Shown piece by piece: positions 11,294 to 22,473 of a stretch of DNA of 64,000 nt; position 1 is the first letter of the stretch; each line of letters starts with the position of its first letter. The DNA is taken from contig NC_045131.1 in the NCBI RefSeq assembly GCF_007655135.1, positions 21,188,001 to 21,252,000 on the forward strand, in the 5' to 3' direction. The notes beneath the pieces are model-generated. The model made no database searches. It was not told the origin of the DNA and saw only the letters and a list, made by a program, of their open reading frames with translations. The DNA comes from Punica granatum (taxonomy: Eukaryota; Streptophyta; Magnoliopsida; Myrtales; Lythraceae). A program made the translations under genes and the position numbers.

Positions 11294-12696
11294 GCAAAAG
11301 GAGAGTAAAACGAGAGATAAACAAAATAGTCACCTTGGGCCTTCGCACACTGCGCGGACCAGGGCTCCCCAAGGGAAATGGCCAGGTTATCTACTCCAAC
11401 ACGATCCCCGATCGGCTATCCTACCGAACTCAACCATCCAAGGCGGATTCTTCTTCAAGCAAAGCGGGCGACCAAGCACGCAATCCAAACAGTTCAAGAC
11501 AGCCAACACTAACCGAAGGACAGAAGAGAAGGGGGTACATCTCACGGCAAGCGTGAACTCGTGTATCCTTTTAGCCTGGGGCAACGCGTTCCCCCCAAGC
11601 TTTCTCTTTTCTGTTTGTCTTTGCTTTACTCCAGAATGGGTCACAGCCACCCTTCAACAGGCTACCACAAAGCCGAAATCTCAGACATTCCTTTCTGAGG
11701 TCTAGTCATAGTATTCTGGAAATGGTCAGACCGAGCCTGATCAAATCTAGGCAAAAAAATCCCCACGCGGGTCACAAGCGCAGCCGCCCTTCGAGATCTT
11801 GACGAGAAGGGTCCTAAGTTCACAGGCGCGTCGAACAACCGATAGAGCCGCTTGGGCACCTTTGAGAACGTCTCGATATGCCCATGTAAGGCCAACAGGA
11901 GTCCCGGAGGCCTCGCATCGGGGCCTCAGAAAGCTGGACCCCCATTTGCATCCCCAAAGCAAAAACTCTTCACGAACACATCCTTTTACCTGTGCTTGTA
12001 AATTGCTAGTGATTCCATGACTTACTAATGATGCCAGGATCACAGGTACAACAAGCGCAAGAACTACGGCAGACTCTGATCCCCGGTCCAAGAGGGTACG
12101 TAGGCGCTCTCAGAGCTCGAGTCCCGCATCGCTAGACGTCGATCCCTAGCAAATGAACAACCGCCCAGCCAGTAACGAGCAACCGCCTCGCAAGCAAAGT
12201 CCCAGTGGCGAGACCGGGGCATTCCCAACAAGCAATCGCTTCAGCGGCGAGACCAGCTGCCAGCAAGAACAACAAACAATCGATCTAACAGCATGGTCGG
12301 CTTCCAGCAGATCAAACACACTGCCGTCCCAGGGGCAAAGCACCGACGAAGCAACTTCATTGCGGTAACAACGTCAGTCGACAGCAGCACCGCCTCTCAA
12401 TGATAACATTCACAAGCTACTGGGGCATCCTCGATACGCATGGAACCACAAGGGACATCTCCTCCTTAACGGACTCACGATTGCCTCACACGGCCGGTCA
12501 CAAACTCAAATCGAGTAGATGGTCCTCTGTGGTCACCTGATGTCACTCCCTTGCGACTTTCCCACCACGTAACAGTCGGCATCCCGCGTCGCCACACATG
12601 ACTACAGTTCAACGTCAAGCGCTATCGTCTAACATGGACTCCTGCCTCCATATGCTCCATCCCCTTCCTACCAAGTTTGCATTTACTTTTTTACCG

Positions 12697-14155
12697 CTTT
12701 TCGGACTTCGCGTCCAGGACTTCGTGTCCACATTTATTACTCTTCGGACTTCACGTCCACATTTACTGCTTTTCGGACTTCGCGTCTAGGACTTCGTGTC
12801 CATCTTTATCGCTTTTCGGACTTCGCGTCCAGGACTTCGTGTCCATCTTTATCGCTTTTCGGACTTCGCGTCTAGGACTTCGTGTCCACATTTATTTCTT
12901 TTCGGACTTCGCGTCCAGGACTTCGTGTCCATCTTTATCGCTTTTCGGACTTCGCGTCCAGGACTTCGTGTCCACATTTATTGCTTTTCGGACTTCGCGT
13001 CCAGGACTTCGTGTCCATCTTTACTGCTTTTCGGACTTCGCGTCCAGGACTTCGTGTCCAGCTTTATCGCTTTTCGGACTTCGCGTCCAGGACTTCGTGT
13101 CCACCTTTATCGCTTTTCGGACTTCGCATCCAGGACTTCGTGTCCATCTTTACCGCTTTTCGGACTTCGCGTCCAGGACTTCGTGTCCATCTTTACCGCT
13201 TTTCGGACTTCGCGTCCAGGACTTCGTGTCCATCTTTATCGCTTTCCGGACTTCGCGTCCAGGACTTCGTGTCCATCTTTATCGCTTTTCGGACTTCGCG
13301 TCCAGGACTTCGTGTCCACATTTACTGCTTTTCGGACTTCGCGTCCAGGACTTCGAGTCCACATTTACTGCTTTTCGGACTTCGGGTCCAGGACTTCGTG
13401 TCCACCTTTACCGCTTTTCGGACTTCGCGTCCAGGACTTCGTGTCCATCTTTATTTTTTTTCGGACTTCGCGTCCAGGACTTCGTGTCCATCTTGACCAC
13501 TCTTCGGACTTCGCGTCCACATTTACTGCTTTTCGGACTTCGCGTCCAGGACTTCGCGTCCATCTTTATCGCTTTTCGGACTTCGCGTCCAGGACTTCGT
13601 GTCCATCTTTATCGCTTTTCAGACTTCGCGTCTAGGACTTCGTGTCCACATTTACTGCTTTTCGAATTTCGTGTCCTTCTTTACCGCTTTTCGGACTTCG
13701 TGTCCATCTTTACTGCTTTTCGGACTTCGTGTCCATCTTTACTGCTTTTCGAACTTCGTGTCCATCTTTACTGCTTTTCGGACTTCGTGTCCATCTTTAC
13801 CGCTTTTCGGACTTTGTGTTCAAGACCCTGTGTCCATCTTTACTGCATTTTGGACTTCGCGTCCACATCTACTGCATTTTGTACTTCGCGTCCACATCTA
13901 CTGCATTTTGGACTTCGTGTCCACATTCATTGCATTCCGGACTTCGTATCGTGTCTACTACATTCCGGACTTCGGGTCCTCATTTATTGCTTTCCGGACT
14001 TCGTGTCCACATTCATTGCATTACGAACTTCGTGTCCGAGTCTACTACATTCCGAATTTCGTGTCTGCATTCACTGCATTTTGGACTTCGCGTCCGCATC
14101 TATTGCATTTTTGACTTCGTGTCCACATTCATTACATTCCAGACTTCGTGTCTTT
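12697..14155 (+). repeat. 43-bp micro-hairpin array, unit 2
   Basis: This is the second copy of the array at 2594-4052, with the same number and order of units. A C-to-T change near 12787 creates a TAG in one forward frame, so one frame that is open across copy 1 is interrupted here. That supports the array not being under protein-level selection. Confidence 0.88.
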
Positions 14156-14310
14156 CAAGTATGCGTCTACATTTACTAATTTATGGTTTTTACCATTTTG
14201 CTACAGGCCTACATATTAGCACAAACAAGGAGAATGGCTAGACGATCGCCAGGACCAAACTTGGTGCTTCTCATAGTCTTTGGCTGCATCCTCCATCCGA
14301 GCATACAACC

Positions 14311-14323
14311 AAAGAGGGGCAAG
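14311..14323 (+). other. Polypurine tract, LARD unit 2
   Basis: AAAGAGGGGCAAG lies one base upstream of the second LTR, identical to the tract at 4208-4220. Confidence 0.75.
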
Positions 14324-14324
14324 C

Positions 14325-17300
14325 TGTCAGCACCTAATTTCGGTCCACCGGCTCCAAGGGGGGGCAAAATTATCATTTCCCAATTTATTAACTTTTCTAA
14401 AAAAAAAAAAAAAATATTACTGTTCCGGCCGGCCGGGCAGCCGCCGACCGGATCCGGAAATTCGGGATCTCCGCGATTTCCTCCCCGAAATCTGCGGAAA
14501 TCCCGGCAAAATTGGCAATTAAAGGGAGGAGAATCCTCCTTGTTTTGGGGCAGCTCATTTTCGGGATCTTGGGGGGGAAAGAGGAGAAAAAAAAGAAAAC
14601 GCAACCGCCGGAAAACTCCACCGTTTTCCGGCGACCGCCACCCAACCCGATCCAAACTTGACCAAACTTCATATCCCACATGCATTCGACCCCTGAGTCC
14701 ATTTCCGGTGTTAGTTTTGCGATTTGAAGCTTCCAGCTTGCCAAACCAGCCCTGTCCAGAACCGAGTTCCATAGACATCTTCACGGTTTCCCGGGCTTCC
14801 TCGACATTTCCACCACCTCACGACCATGGCAAGTCGTGCCATCATTTCCTAAGGGTTCCTCATGACCCTCACTCTCCCCCGTGACGAGGTGGTCACGTGC
14901 CGAGAGCCGCTCAACCGCGCACCACCGCCATTTCTCTCTTTTCTCCCTTTACAGATTTTTCCAGTTTTTACCGGTTTTCTTTGCATCTCTCAGGAAAATC
15001 GACATGTCTAATCTTCATGAAACCACTGCAGGCATGATCCTCAGTCAGTTAGGGTTCCAATGCCGCCGACCTTGCCTCAAAATTCCATCGGAAGCCTCCG
15101 TGGCGACGTCCGACCCGACTTGTGCCAGTCGGGTCTGTTCCTCTGGTCGTCTTTTCTGATCCGAACTTTGAAGGGACGCACGGGTCAGTTCGGGTTGAAT
15201 CTCGCTACGAGCCACCTATCACTGTGCTCCTCAGTCAGTTAGGATTCCAATGCCGCCGACCTTGCCTCAAAATTCCATCGGGAGCCTCCGTGACGACGTC
15301 CGACCCGACTTGTGCCAGTCGGGCCTGTTCCTCTGGTCGTCTTTTCTGATCCGAACTTTGAAGGGACGCACAGGTCAGCTCGGGTTGAATCTCGCTACGA
15401 GCCACCTATCACTGTGCTCCTCAGTCAGTTAGGAGTCCAATGCCGCAGACTTTGCCTCAACATTCCATCGGGAGCCTCCGTGGCGACATCCGACCCGACT
15501 TGTGCCAGTCGGGCCTGTCCACCCTTCCAGTCGGGTCTGTTGCTACCATTCGGGTCTGTGCAAGCCAAAACAGCCCAAACCCGACTCGGCAACGGTCCAG
15601 CCCGACTCTTGAAGGCCCTATCCCGCATCTCGGGACTAGCCCATTATTTCTCTGTTGCAGGTCCGGCCCAGTCCGCCAACTTCGGCCCATCCATCCTTCC
15701 GAAGCCCAATCTTCCATTCGGCCCAGTCCATTCCATCGGAGTTCGGCCCAATCCAGCTCAGACCGGCCCGATACTGTTCAGACCGGCCCGGTCAAACTCA
15801 CCCAGCATATCTTTGACTTTTTTTTTATTTTTTTTATTTACAGAATCACCCCTCAACTTTCCGAACTAGGTAAATTCTCAACTTAGTGGCATGATTAGGG
15901 CTCATTTCCTGAATATTATTGTTTGCTTGATGGATATGATGTGCAGTGTATGTTCTTGAGTCGCGTGGGTGATCGGATTTTTCCCGAACTCGATTTTACG
16001 AACTTTCTGTTTCGTCACATTTCAGTCCATAGGACGTATTTTATTTTTTAAGATCTGCCCCGAATTTCAAAATCATTTTCAATCAAGCCCCGGTCACTTT
16101 ATCATTTTTCAATCAGTCCTTGAATTTTCCAGAATTGTTCTAGCATTCCAAGAAACTTTCCGAGTTATTTCAGTTTAGTCCTCGGGCCTTTTTTATCTTT
16201 CAGATCAGTCCTGATTTTCAATTTCATTTCAAATAATTCCTAGGGCATTTTCAGTAGTTTTTTTCTTACAAATCAGTCCCCATCTTTCGGAATTTATAAA
16301 TCAGTCCCCCATCTTTCGGAATTTATAAATCAGTCCCCCATCTTTCGAAATTTACAAATCAGTCCCCATATTTTATGATTTACAAATCAGTCCCCATATT
16401 TTATGATTTACAAATCAGTCCCCAAACTTTCGGAATTTCCAAATCGGTCCCCCATCTTTTAAAATCGTTCAATTCAATCCTCTGGACATTTTCCAAAGAT
16501 ATCCAATCGCTTTTCCTACTTGGATTCCCCACCGATAACGCACATGCCTCGTTTAAATAATTTTGTTTATGTAATTATGTGTATGCAACATGATAATACG
16601 TGCTCTTTGCAACATGTACTTTTCTGTTATTTGTTGTATTCATCGCGGTTCAAGCCTGAACTCATAGGAAACGATATCACGGGGTCCAACGCCCATGCAC
16701 ATTGAGAGCGCGCAACCCGAGTGCGGCATCGGGTCTTGCCTCGACTCAACGTCCCAATCTTAGTGATGTCTAAGTGGAAAGACAACTCGGATAGGATGAA
16801 TGAGTCGTGGTCAGGACATGACCCGGGAGCTCGACCTGTCCCACGGCTGTCTCAAGAATCAAACGATTCTTCTGTTATCCGTCGGTCCGGTCGGACCCGA
16901 CCACCGGCTCCATGAGCCCGCGTTGCATTATTTTCGATTTCGGTCTTTTCCAAATCATACGGTGAGCATGAGTGAAATAACGGCCGAACACGAACCAACC
17001 GGGATTCAGTCATTGTAATTTATATTTGAGAGAACAATGTAAGGGTTTTACGATGCATATTTAGTCATGTAATAATCCCGGTCGGAAAGTGGACGGTCGG
17101 AGTGTTCCTTCGAATTTACGGTGTCAAAACGCGTAAGATGAGCGGAACTTAATCATGTGGTAAATAAATAAAAGGGCAAGTCTAGCAAGCTAGAGTACCG
17201 AAAGGGCGTGTGGGATATAGGCCCACACGTAATAGAACCCCCGAATTCGGAATTTCCGGTTCCGTACAAGACCATTGCCTTAGCATATTAGGTGTACCCC

Positions 17301-17478
17301 GTACCCCTAGACCCGGGAAACTTGCCGGCCCTCGACTCTTGGGTCGTAAAATGGCAAGTGGCGACTCCTTCTCACGTGCGTCCGTCGCGCGTCCCCGGGA
17401 AGGTGGACACTCCCAAGCCGCGTTGCATTTAGGCGCGCGCATTGCGTGCCCCGACGAGACGAAATTCGGGTGCGCACA
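14325..17478 (+). mobile_element. LARD LTR, copy 2 (3154 bp)
   Basis: The LTR starts TGTCAGCACC and ends GCGCACA, nearly identical to 4222-7373. Differences noticed are run-length changes (G6/G7, A7/A8, C5/C4, T7/T6), a small indel near 16265 and a few substitutions. It carries the 190-bp tandem repeats and the CAGTCCCC repeats. No primer-binding site follows; a different 30-bp tandem repeat begins at once, so this is the 3' terminus of the array. Confidence 0.92.
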
Positions 17479-17480
17479 GC

Positions 17481-17730
17481 GGGAAAGTAGTCGGGACGTA
17501 CCCGAAGTGCGGGAAAGTAGTCGGGACGTACGCGAAGTGCGGGAAAGTAGTCAGGACGTACCCGAAGTGCAGGAAAGTAGTCGGGACGTACCCGAAGTGC
17601 AGGAAAGTAGTCGGGACGTACCCGAAGTGCAAGAAAGTAGTCGGGACGTACCCGAAATGCAGAAAAGTAGTCGGGACGTACCCGAAATGCAAGAAAGTAG
17701 TCGGGACGTACCCGAAATGCAGAAAAGTAA
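17481..17730 (-). repeat. 30-bp tandem array with TCGGG-ACGTA-CCCGA hairpin
   Basis: Eight full 30-bp units (17481-17720) and a partial one abut the LARD LTR end. Most contain TCGGGACGTACCCGA, a 5-bp inverted repeat around a 5-nt loop. As 30 is divisible by three, frames on both strands stay open across the array, which explains the repetitive open frames there. It probably belongs to the 3' non-coding region of the minus-strand Ogre element, interrupted here by the LARD insertion. Confidence 0.85.
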
Positions 17731-18399
17731 ATTGCATGGGATGCATTGCAGAAAGTAAATGCAAATGCTAGGGAGTTGGGTGAGGTGTGGAAGGAATCGT
17801 TGTGCTTCCTCCGTCACTGAGCTTGTCCGTGTTGCAATCGATGTAGTGGCAGAATATTTCATTGTTTGCCAACTGATTGTGATGCGATTGAATGCACGGA
17901 GTATTATCCTGAAGACTTCTCCTTGGATTTTGGCTGTGGTCCTTGGCATAAGGCAGACATGCATTGATCAAAGAAAGACTTCTTCCGAGGTTCACATCTT
18001 CGTTCCTGCATATAGAACCATGGGAGCTAACAGTAGTTGCCAATTCTACTCTACAACCATAATGAAGATGTGGAAAGAAGTCTGAATAATAATGCTTTGG
18101 GGATTTGAACTTGATGACCATTTAAAGGGGTGGTTGTATCCCACTAGACTTGTGATTTGACAAGAAAGGCTTTTTACAGAACAGGCATGACCTGTAGAAT
18201 TTGCATAAGGGTATAGGGGGATTCTTTGGGATCCTCCAAATCAAGGATACAAAGATTCGACTGTATGTCGAAACGTGTCTCATGCTCTGAGAGTAAAAGA
18301 GAGTTTGCTTGCATCGAAAACTGTCAAACTACTATTTGTTGCCGCCTCATGCTGAGTGTAGCTGTCATTTTGTGGTCGAGCTGCCGAAGGTCGCCTAAT
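17731..18399. other. Ogre 3' non-coding region, no recognisable gene
   Basis: This lies between the 30-bp array and the hairpin array. Open frames of 75-137 codons exist on both strands but match no family I recognise. It is probably untranslated 3' sequence of the Ogre element. Confidence 0.5.
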
Positions 18400-18406
18400 T
18401 TTTGCC

Positions 18407-18679
18407 TAGGTCGCAAGACGCGTGACGACCTAACGGGGTGTTTTGTTTGACATTTCTCTCATTTAGATCTCACCTTTTGCTACGATCACCCGTATTGGGT
18501 CTGATCGCACCTCTCGATTCCTCTAACTTTTGCCTAGACCGCCCTTTTCGGGTTTTCAGCCTAGCGAGGATTTTGTTTCATGCTCTCCTTTTGCCACGGT
18601 TCCCCTTTGCGGGATTTTAAACCGTGCCTCTCATTCCCTAATTTTTGCCTAGGCCGCCTCAAAGAGGTTTTCAACCTAG
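18407..18679 (-). repeat. Hairpin module of the Ogre element
   Basis: Five successive imperfect hairpins of roughly 60-bp spacing. Stems in plus coordinates: TAGGTCG (18407-18413) with CGACCTA (18426-18432); CGATCA (18483-18488) with TGATCG (18502-18507), plus inner CCC/GGG; CTAG (18534-18537) with CTAG (18561-18564), plus inner CCC/GGG; CACGGTT (18595-18601) with AACCGTG (18620-18626); CTAGG (18649-18653) with CCTAG (18675-18679), plus inner CCTC/GAGG. In element orientation each hairpin is followed by a GGCAAAA-like box. The stems differ but remain complementary. The LARD has the same design at 1045-1190. Confidence 0.7.
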
Positions 18680-18850
18680 CGGGAAATCCATTCTTTTTCT
18701 CTCAGGAAAAATTCAAAGAAAAGGGAAAGAGCAGAAGATGGGAGTACATGAGTTAACGAAATTAAAAGTGTTGGGAACTGTACATGCAAAGAAAGATAAA
18801 ATGTAATGTGCATTTGAGAAAACACCCGCAGTGGGATAAGAGAAACACCA

Positions 18851-20905
18851 TCACGGATAGTATTTCTTAAGAGCATCAGCATTGACCGGAAGAGCGTTCT
18901 CGTTTCCGTCCATATCGTTGAGAATGATTGCCCCTCCGTCAAAGACTTCTTTAACGATGAATGGACCGTCGTACTTGTAAGCGAACTTGCCCCCGGAATC
19001 TGGGGCGATGTGTAAAACTTTTCGCAAGACGAGGTCGCTGGGGCTGAACTCGCGAGGACGAACTTTTTTTTTTAATGTTCGAGCCATTCTTTGCTGATAG
19101 CATTGACCGTGGCAAAATGCAATTAGCCGCTTCTCGTCGATGAGATTAAGCTGTTCATAGCGTTGCTTCGCTCATTCTGCTTCCTCGAGTTTGGACTCGG
19201 CAAGAACCCTCATGGAAGGAATCTCCACTTCGATTGGAAGAACCGCTTCCATGCCGTAGACCAAAGAATACGGGGTTGCCCCGGTGGATGAGCGGATAGA
19301 AGTCCGATATGCCAAGAGTGCAAACGGGAGCATCTCATGCCAGTCCTTGTAATTCACCGTCATTTTTTTGATGATTTTCTTTATATTCTTATTCGCTGCC
19401 TCTACCGCACCATTCATTTGTGGACGATATGGTGAGGAATTACGATGTTGGATTCTGAACTGTGCATAGAGCTCGTCAATGAGCTTATTATTCAGGTTCT
19501 TGGCATTGTCGGTGATGAGAGTCGCAGGGACCCCATATCGCGCAATGATGTCGCGTTTGAGGAAGCGAGCCATGGCCTTTGCAGTGACTGACGCAAGGGT
19601 GATAGCTTCGATCCACTTGGTGAAGTAAACGATAGCTACCAGTATGAACAAATGTCCATTGGATGCTTTAGGGTTGACTGGACCAATCACGTCCATGCCC
19701 TACATTGAAAATGGCCACGGAGCAGCCATTGGATGGAGCTCGTTGGGTGGTGCTCTGATCTGATTCGCGTAGACTTGACACAAGTGACAGTGTCTGACAT
19801 GCTTGACGCAGTCGGTCTCCATGGTAGACCAGAAGTACCCGAGTCGCATGAGCTTCTTTGCTAGCATGAGTCCGTTCATATGAGGTCCGCAATTTCCTTC
19901 GTGCACTTCTTCCATGAGGCTTTGTGCCTCATTCTCGTCGACACACCGAAGTAGTGTAGCATCGAATGAACGGCGGTAGAGAGTCTCGCCACTCAGGAAA
20001 AAGTGTGCCGCTATGCGGCGTAGAGTCCTCCGGTCATGACGATCGGTGAACGCTGGGAATTGACCTGTTTGCAGCAAGTGCTTGATGTCTGCGTACCACG
20101 GTTTGCCGTCAACAGCATCAATTACATCGCAATGGGCAGGGCCCTGAGCAATCTCAAACTCGAGAGGTTCTATGAGATTCTCCTTCGTAATGCTCACCAT
20201 GGATGCGAGCGTTGCAAGTGCATCTGCGAACTGGATCTTCATGCGCGGGGTGTACGTAAATGAGATATCTTCGAAGTTCTCTGTCAACTCTTCGAGGTAC
20301 TCATGATGTGGCACCAACTTTGGATCTTTCGTCTTCCATTGTTTAAGCGTCTGGAAGATTGTGAGCATAGAATCGCCAAACACTTTTAACTCCTTGACTT
20401 TGAGGTAGATTGCGGCCTGCAAACCGAGGATACAAGCTTCATATTCGGCTATGTTGTTGGTGCAGGGGAAATCAATCTTCGCTGCAACAGGGAAATGACG
20501 CCCCTCAGGGGATATCAGCACCGCGCCGATACCAGACCCAGTGGAATTGACTGCACCGTCAAAGTACATCTTCCATCCTAGAGTCTCTTCCTCATCACTC
20601 ACTTGGAGGATCCTTTCATCTGGAAAGTTAGGGTTGATCGGTGTGTCGTCCTCGATCGGAAACTCCGCTAGATGATCTGCAATTGCTTGGCCCTTCATTG
20701 ACGTGCGTGATACGTATTCGATGTCATACTCCGTCAGTTGGCAACGCCATTTTGCTATGTTCCTCATGGAGGACGGACTGCTGAGTAGATACTTCAAAGG
20801 ATCTGTCTTTGACAGCAGGCGAACAGTATGGTAGAGAGTGTATTGCCGGAGCCTTTGCATGACCCAAACGAGTGCGCAACACATCTTCTCTATCTCAGGG
20901 TAGTT
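18851..20905 (-). pseudogene. Ogre pol: second RNase H and integrase, broken
   Basis: This is one reading frame interrupted by TAG at 19700-19702 and TGA at 19172-19174. Counting from the methionine at 20884, the first piece carries the end of the RT-linked RNase H and then a second, Tat-specific RNase H with acidic residues D109 (YFDGA), E147 (NNIAEYEA), D171 (FGDS) and D221 (FADALA). It then has an HHCC zinc finger (H328, H335, C366, C369). The second piece (19696-19172) is the integrase core, D2-D63-E99, a DD35E spacing. The tail to 18851 holds a chromodomain-less C-terminal region with GPFIV and the ending KKYYP. All catalytic residues survive, but the two stops and the upstream frameshift inactivate it. 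Confidence 0.88.
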
Positions 20906-22282
20906 TCAGTGAACTTTTTGCTTAAATAATAAATTGCTCGCTCTGCATGAGAGGAATCGTCCTTTTGCCCTAACATGCATCCGATGGATTGTCGGCGTAC
21001 TGTCAGGTACAGAATGAGAGGACGATCCGATGAAGGTGGAACCAACACCGGTGGCTGAACTAGGTATGCCTTGATTGTATCAAAAGCTTTCTGACACTCG
21101 TCATCCCATTCAACCGCTGCATTTTTGCGAAGCAAACGGAAGAGTGGTTGGCACTTGCCTGTTAAATTTGCAATGAAACGTGCGATGTAATTCAGCCGTC
21201 CTAGGAAACTCCTTACTTCGCGCACTGTCGATGGAGGGGGCAGTTCCATGATCGCCTTGACTTTGTCGGGATCAACCTCGATGCCCTTTTCGCTGACTAC
21301 AAACCCTAGCAATTTTCCTGACTTGACGCCGAAAGTGCATTTCGTTGGGTTGAGTCGGAGCTTGTACTTCCTGAGACGATCAAATAGCCGCCTGAGGTTG
21401 ACAAGATGGTCTTCACCTGCTTTGGACTTTGCAATCATGTCGTCGACGTAAACCTCTATCTCTTTATGCATCATGTCATGAAATAGAGTGACCATTGCCC
21501 GCTGATAGGTTGCCCCGGCATTTTTGAGACCAAAAGGCCTGACCTTGTAACAAAACGTACCCCACATCGTGATGAACGTCGTTTTGATCTTATCCTCCTC
21601 GGCCATCTGAATCTGATTGTATCCAGAGAAACCGTCCATGAAGGAGAATTGTGTGTGGCGTGCTGTATTGTCCACCAAGACGTCGATATGGGGCAGCGGG
21701 AAGTTATCCTTAGGACTGGCCTTGTTAAGGTCTCGGTAGTCGATGCAGACTCTGACCTTCCCATTCTTCTTTTCCACTGGCACCACGTTAGCTACCCATT
21801 CAGAGTAATTGCATACCTCTAAGAATCCCGCATCCACCTGTTTGACGACCTCCTCTTTAATGCGGAGAAGAAGATCAGCTCGTTGACGCCGTAAGTGTTG
21901 ACGTTTGGGCGGAAATCTTTCAGTGTCGAGTGGGAGGAAATGCTTTACGATCGAGGGGTCCAAACCTGGCATATCGGTATAAGACCAAGCGAAAACCTCT
22001 TGATACTCTGACAAGAAATCGATCATCCGGGCTCTTTGTGAGGGGTCGAGACCCGTCCCAATCCTTAGGGTGCGTTGCTCTTCTGTGGTGCCTATGTTGA
22101 TCTCTTCGGTTGGCTCGATCGAAGTGAGTTGATGGTTTTCAAGACGATGCAAACTCTCTTCTATCTCGGGCACGCGACCGTCCTCGTCAAGTCCTTCCCC
22201 GAAGTATATGGGTAGGGACTTTCTGAGGTGTGTTTCGGACTAATTCGAATCGTTGCATCTGTGATTTGGATTCGATTGGAGC
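20890..22282 (-). pseudogene. Ogre pol: reverse transcriptase and first RNase H
   Basis: The open part starts at 22173. Residues 100-330 form the RT domain with FMDGFSGYNQ (catalytic D180) and YVDD at 242-245; the ending includes the start of a Ty3-type RNase H (region SKKFTE). The frame breaks near 20905, where the conserved PEIEK-type segment continues in another frame. Upstream of 22173 the same frame extends with recognisable pol-like sequence (YFGEGLDEDG) but meets a TAG at about 22240. The reading begins after a probable intron (22283-22473). Confidence 0.9.
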
Positions 22283-22473
22283 CTGGACACGAAAGCGAAT
22301 TGTTTTAGAAATTAAAGATGCTAGAAGTAAGCACAAGAGAGATAATCTAGACACAAAAATTCAAAAAGCATGTAGGGATTTTATTAACAAGCCATAACAA
22401 AAACCCCTCTTCTGTTGTGTGGCTTATGGCATTGCCGACACACAGGTAGCATTATATATAAAGACCGTCTTAC
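22283..22473 (-). other. Probable pro-RT intron of Ogre element (191 bp)
   Basis: The protease frame reaches a TAA made by a GTAAGA donor at 22473. An acceptor, GTGTCCAG, ends at 22283. Splicing would join the two exons with a split valine codon in the frame that leads into RT; only one TAG near 22240 then remains before the RT domain. An intron at this place is a described hallmark of Ogre elements. Removal is inferred, not shown. Confidence 0.65.

Larger units (their letters stand above)
7374..14324 (+). mobile_element. LARD internal region, complete (6951 bp), non-coding
   Basis: This is the region between the two LTRs. It begins with a tRNA-Arg primer-binding site. The next 450-500 bases match the leader of the minus-strand Ogre element (28000-28471), including the shared words GGGGTTCGAAGTAGGGGTACGG and AGGCCTTGAAAAGAATC. 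No gag-pol domain is present. In order it holds the leader, a direct repeat at 8638-9220, a tetraloop-type hairpin array, a hairpin module, a 43-bp repeat array and a polypurine tract. It must depend on enzymes supplied by another element; the related Ogre family is the obvious candidate. Confidence 0.85.
1..17478 (+). repeat. Tandem 10,103-bp LARD retrotransposon array
   Basis: Bases 1-7373 recur almost perfectly at 10104-17478. The offset is 10103 at the start and drifts to 10105 through single-base changes in homopolymer runs and one short indel. The repeated unit is one LTR plus one complete internal region, so the order is partial internal, LTR, internal, LTR, with the middle LTR shared. 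This is what unequal recombination between LTRs of a single element, or of two adjacent copies, would leave. The left edge is cut by the window, so more units may lie upstream. Fewer than ten differences were noticed between the two LTRs by eye, which points to recent origin. Confidence 0.9.

Noticed and set aside
2500..14200. CRISPR array for the regular 43-bp repeats
   Set aside because: The spacers are also repetitive, there are no cas genes, and the context is a plant retrotransposon.
17429..17964. Repetitive open frames on both strands of the 30-bp array
   Set aside because: A 30-bp stop-free unit keeps all phases open; no family resemblance and no start context.
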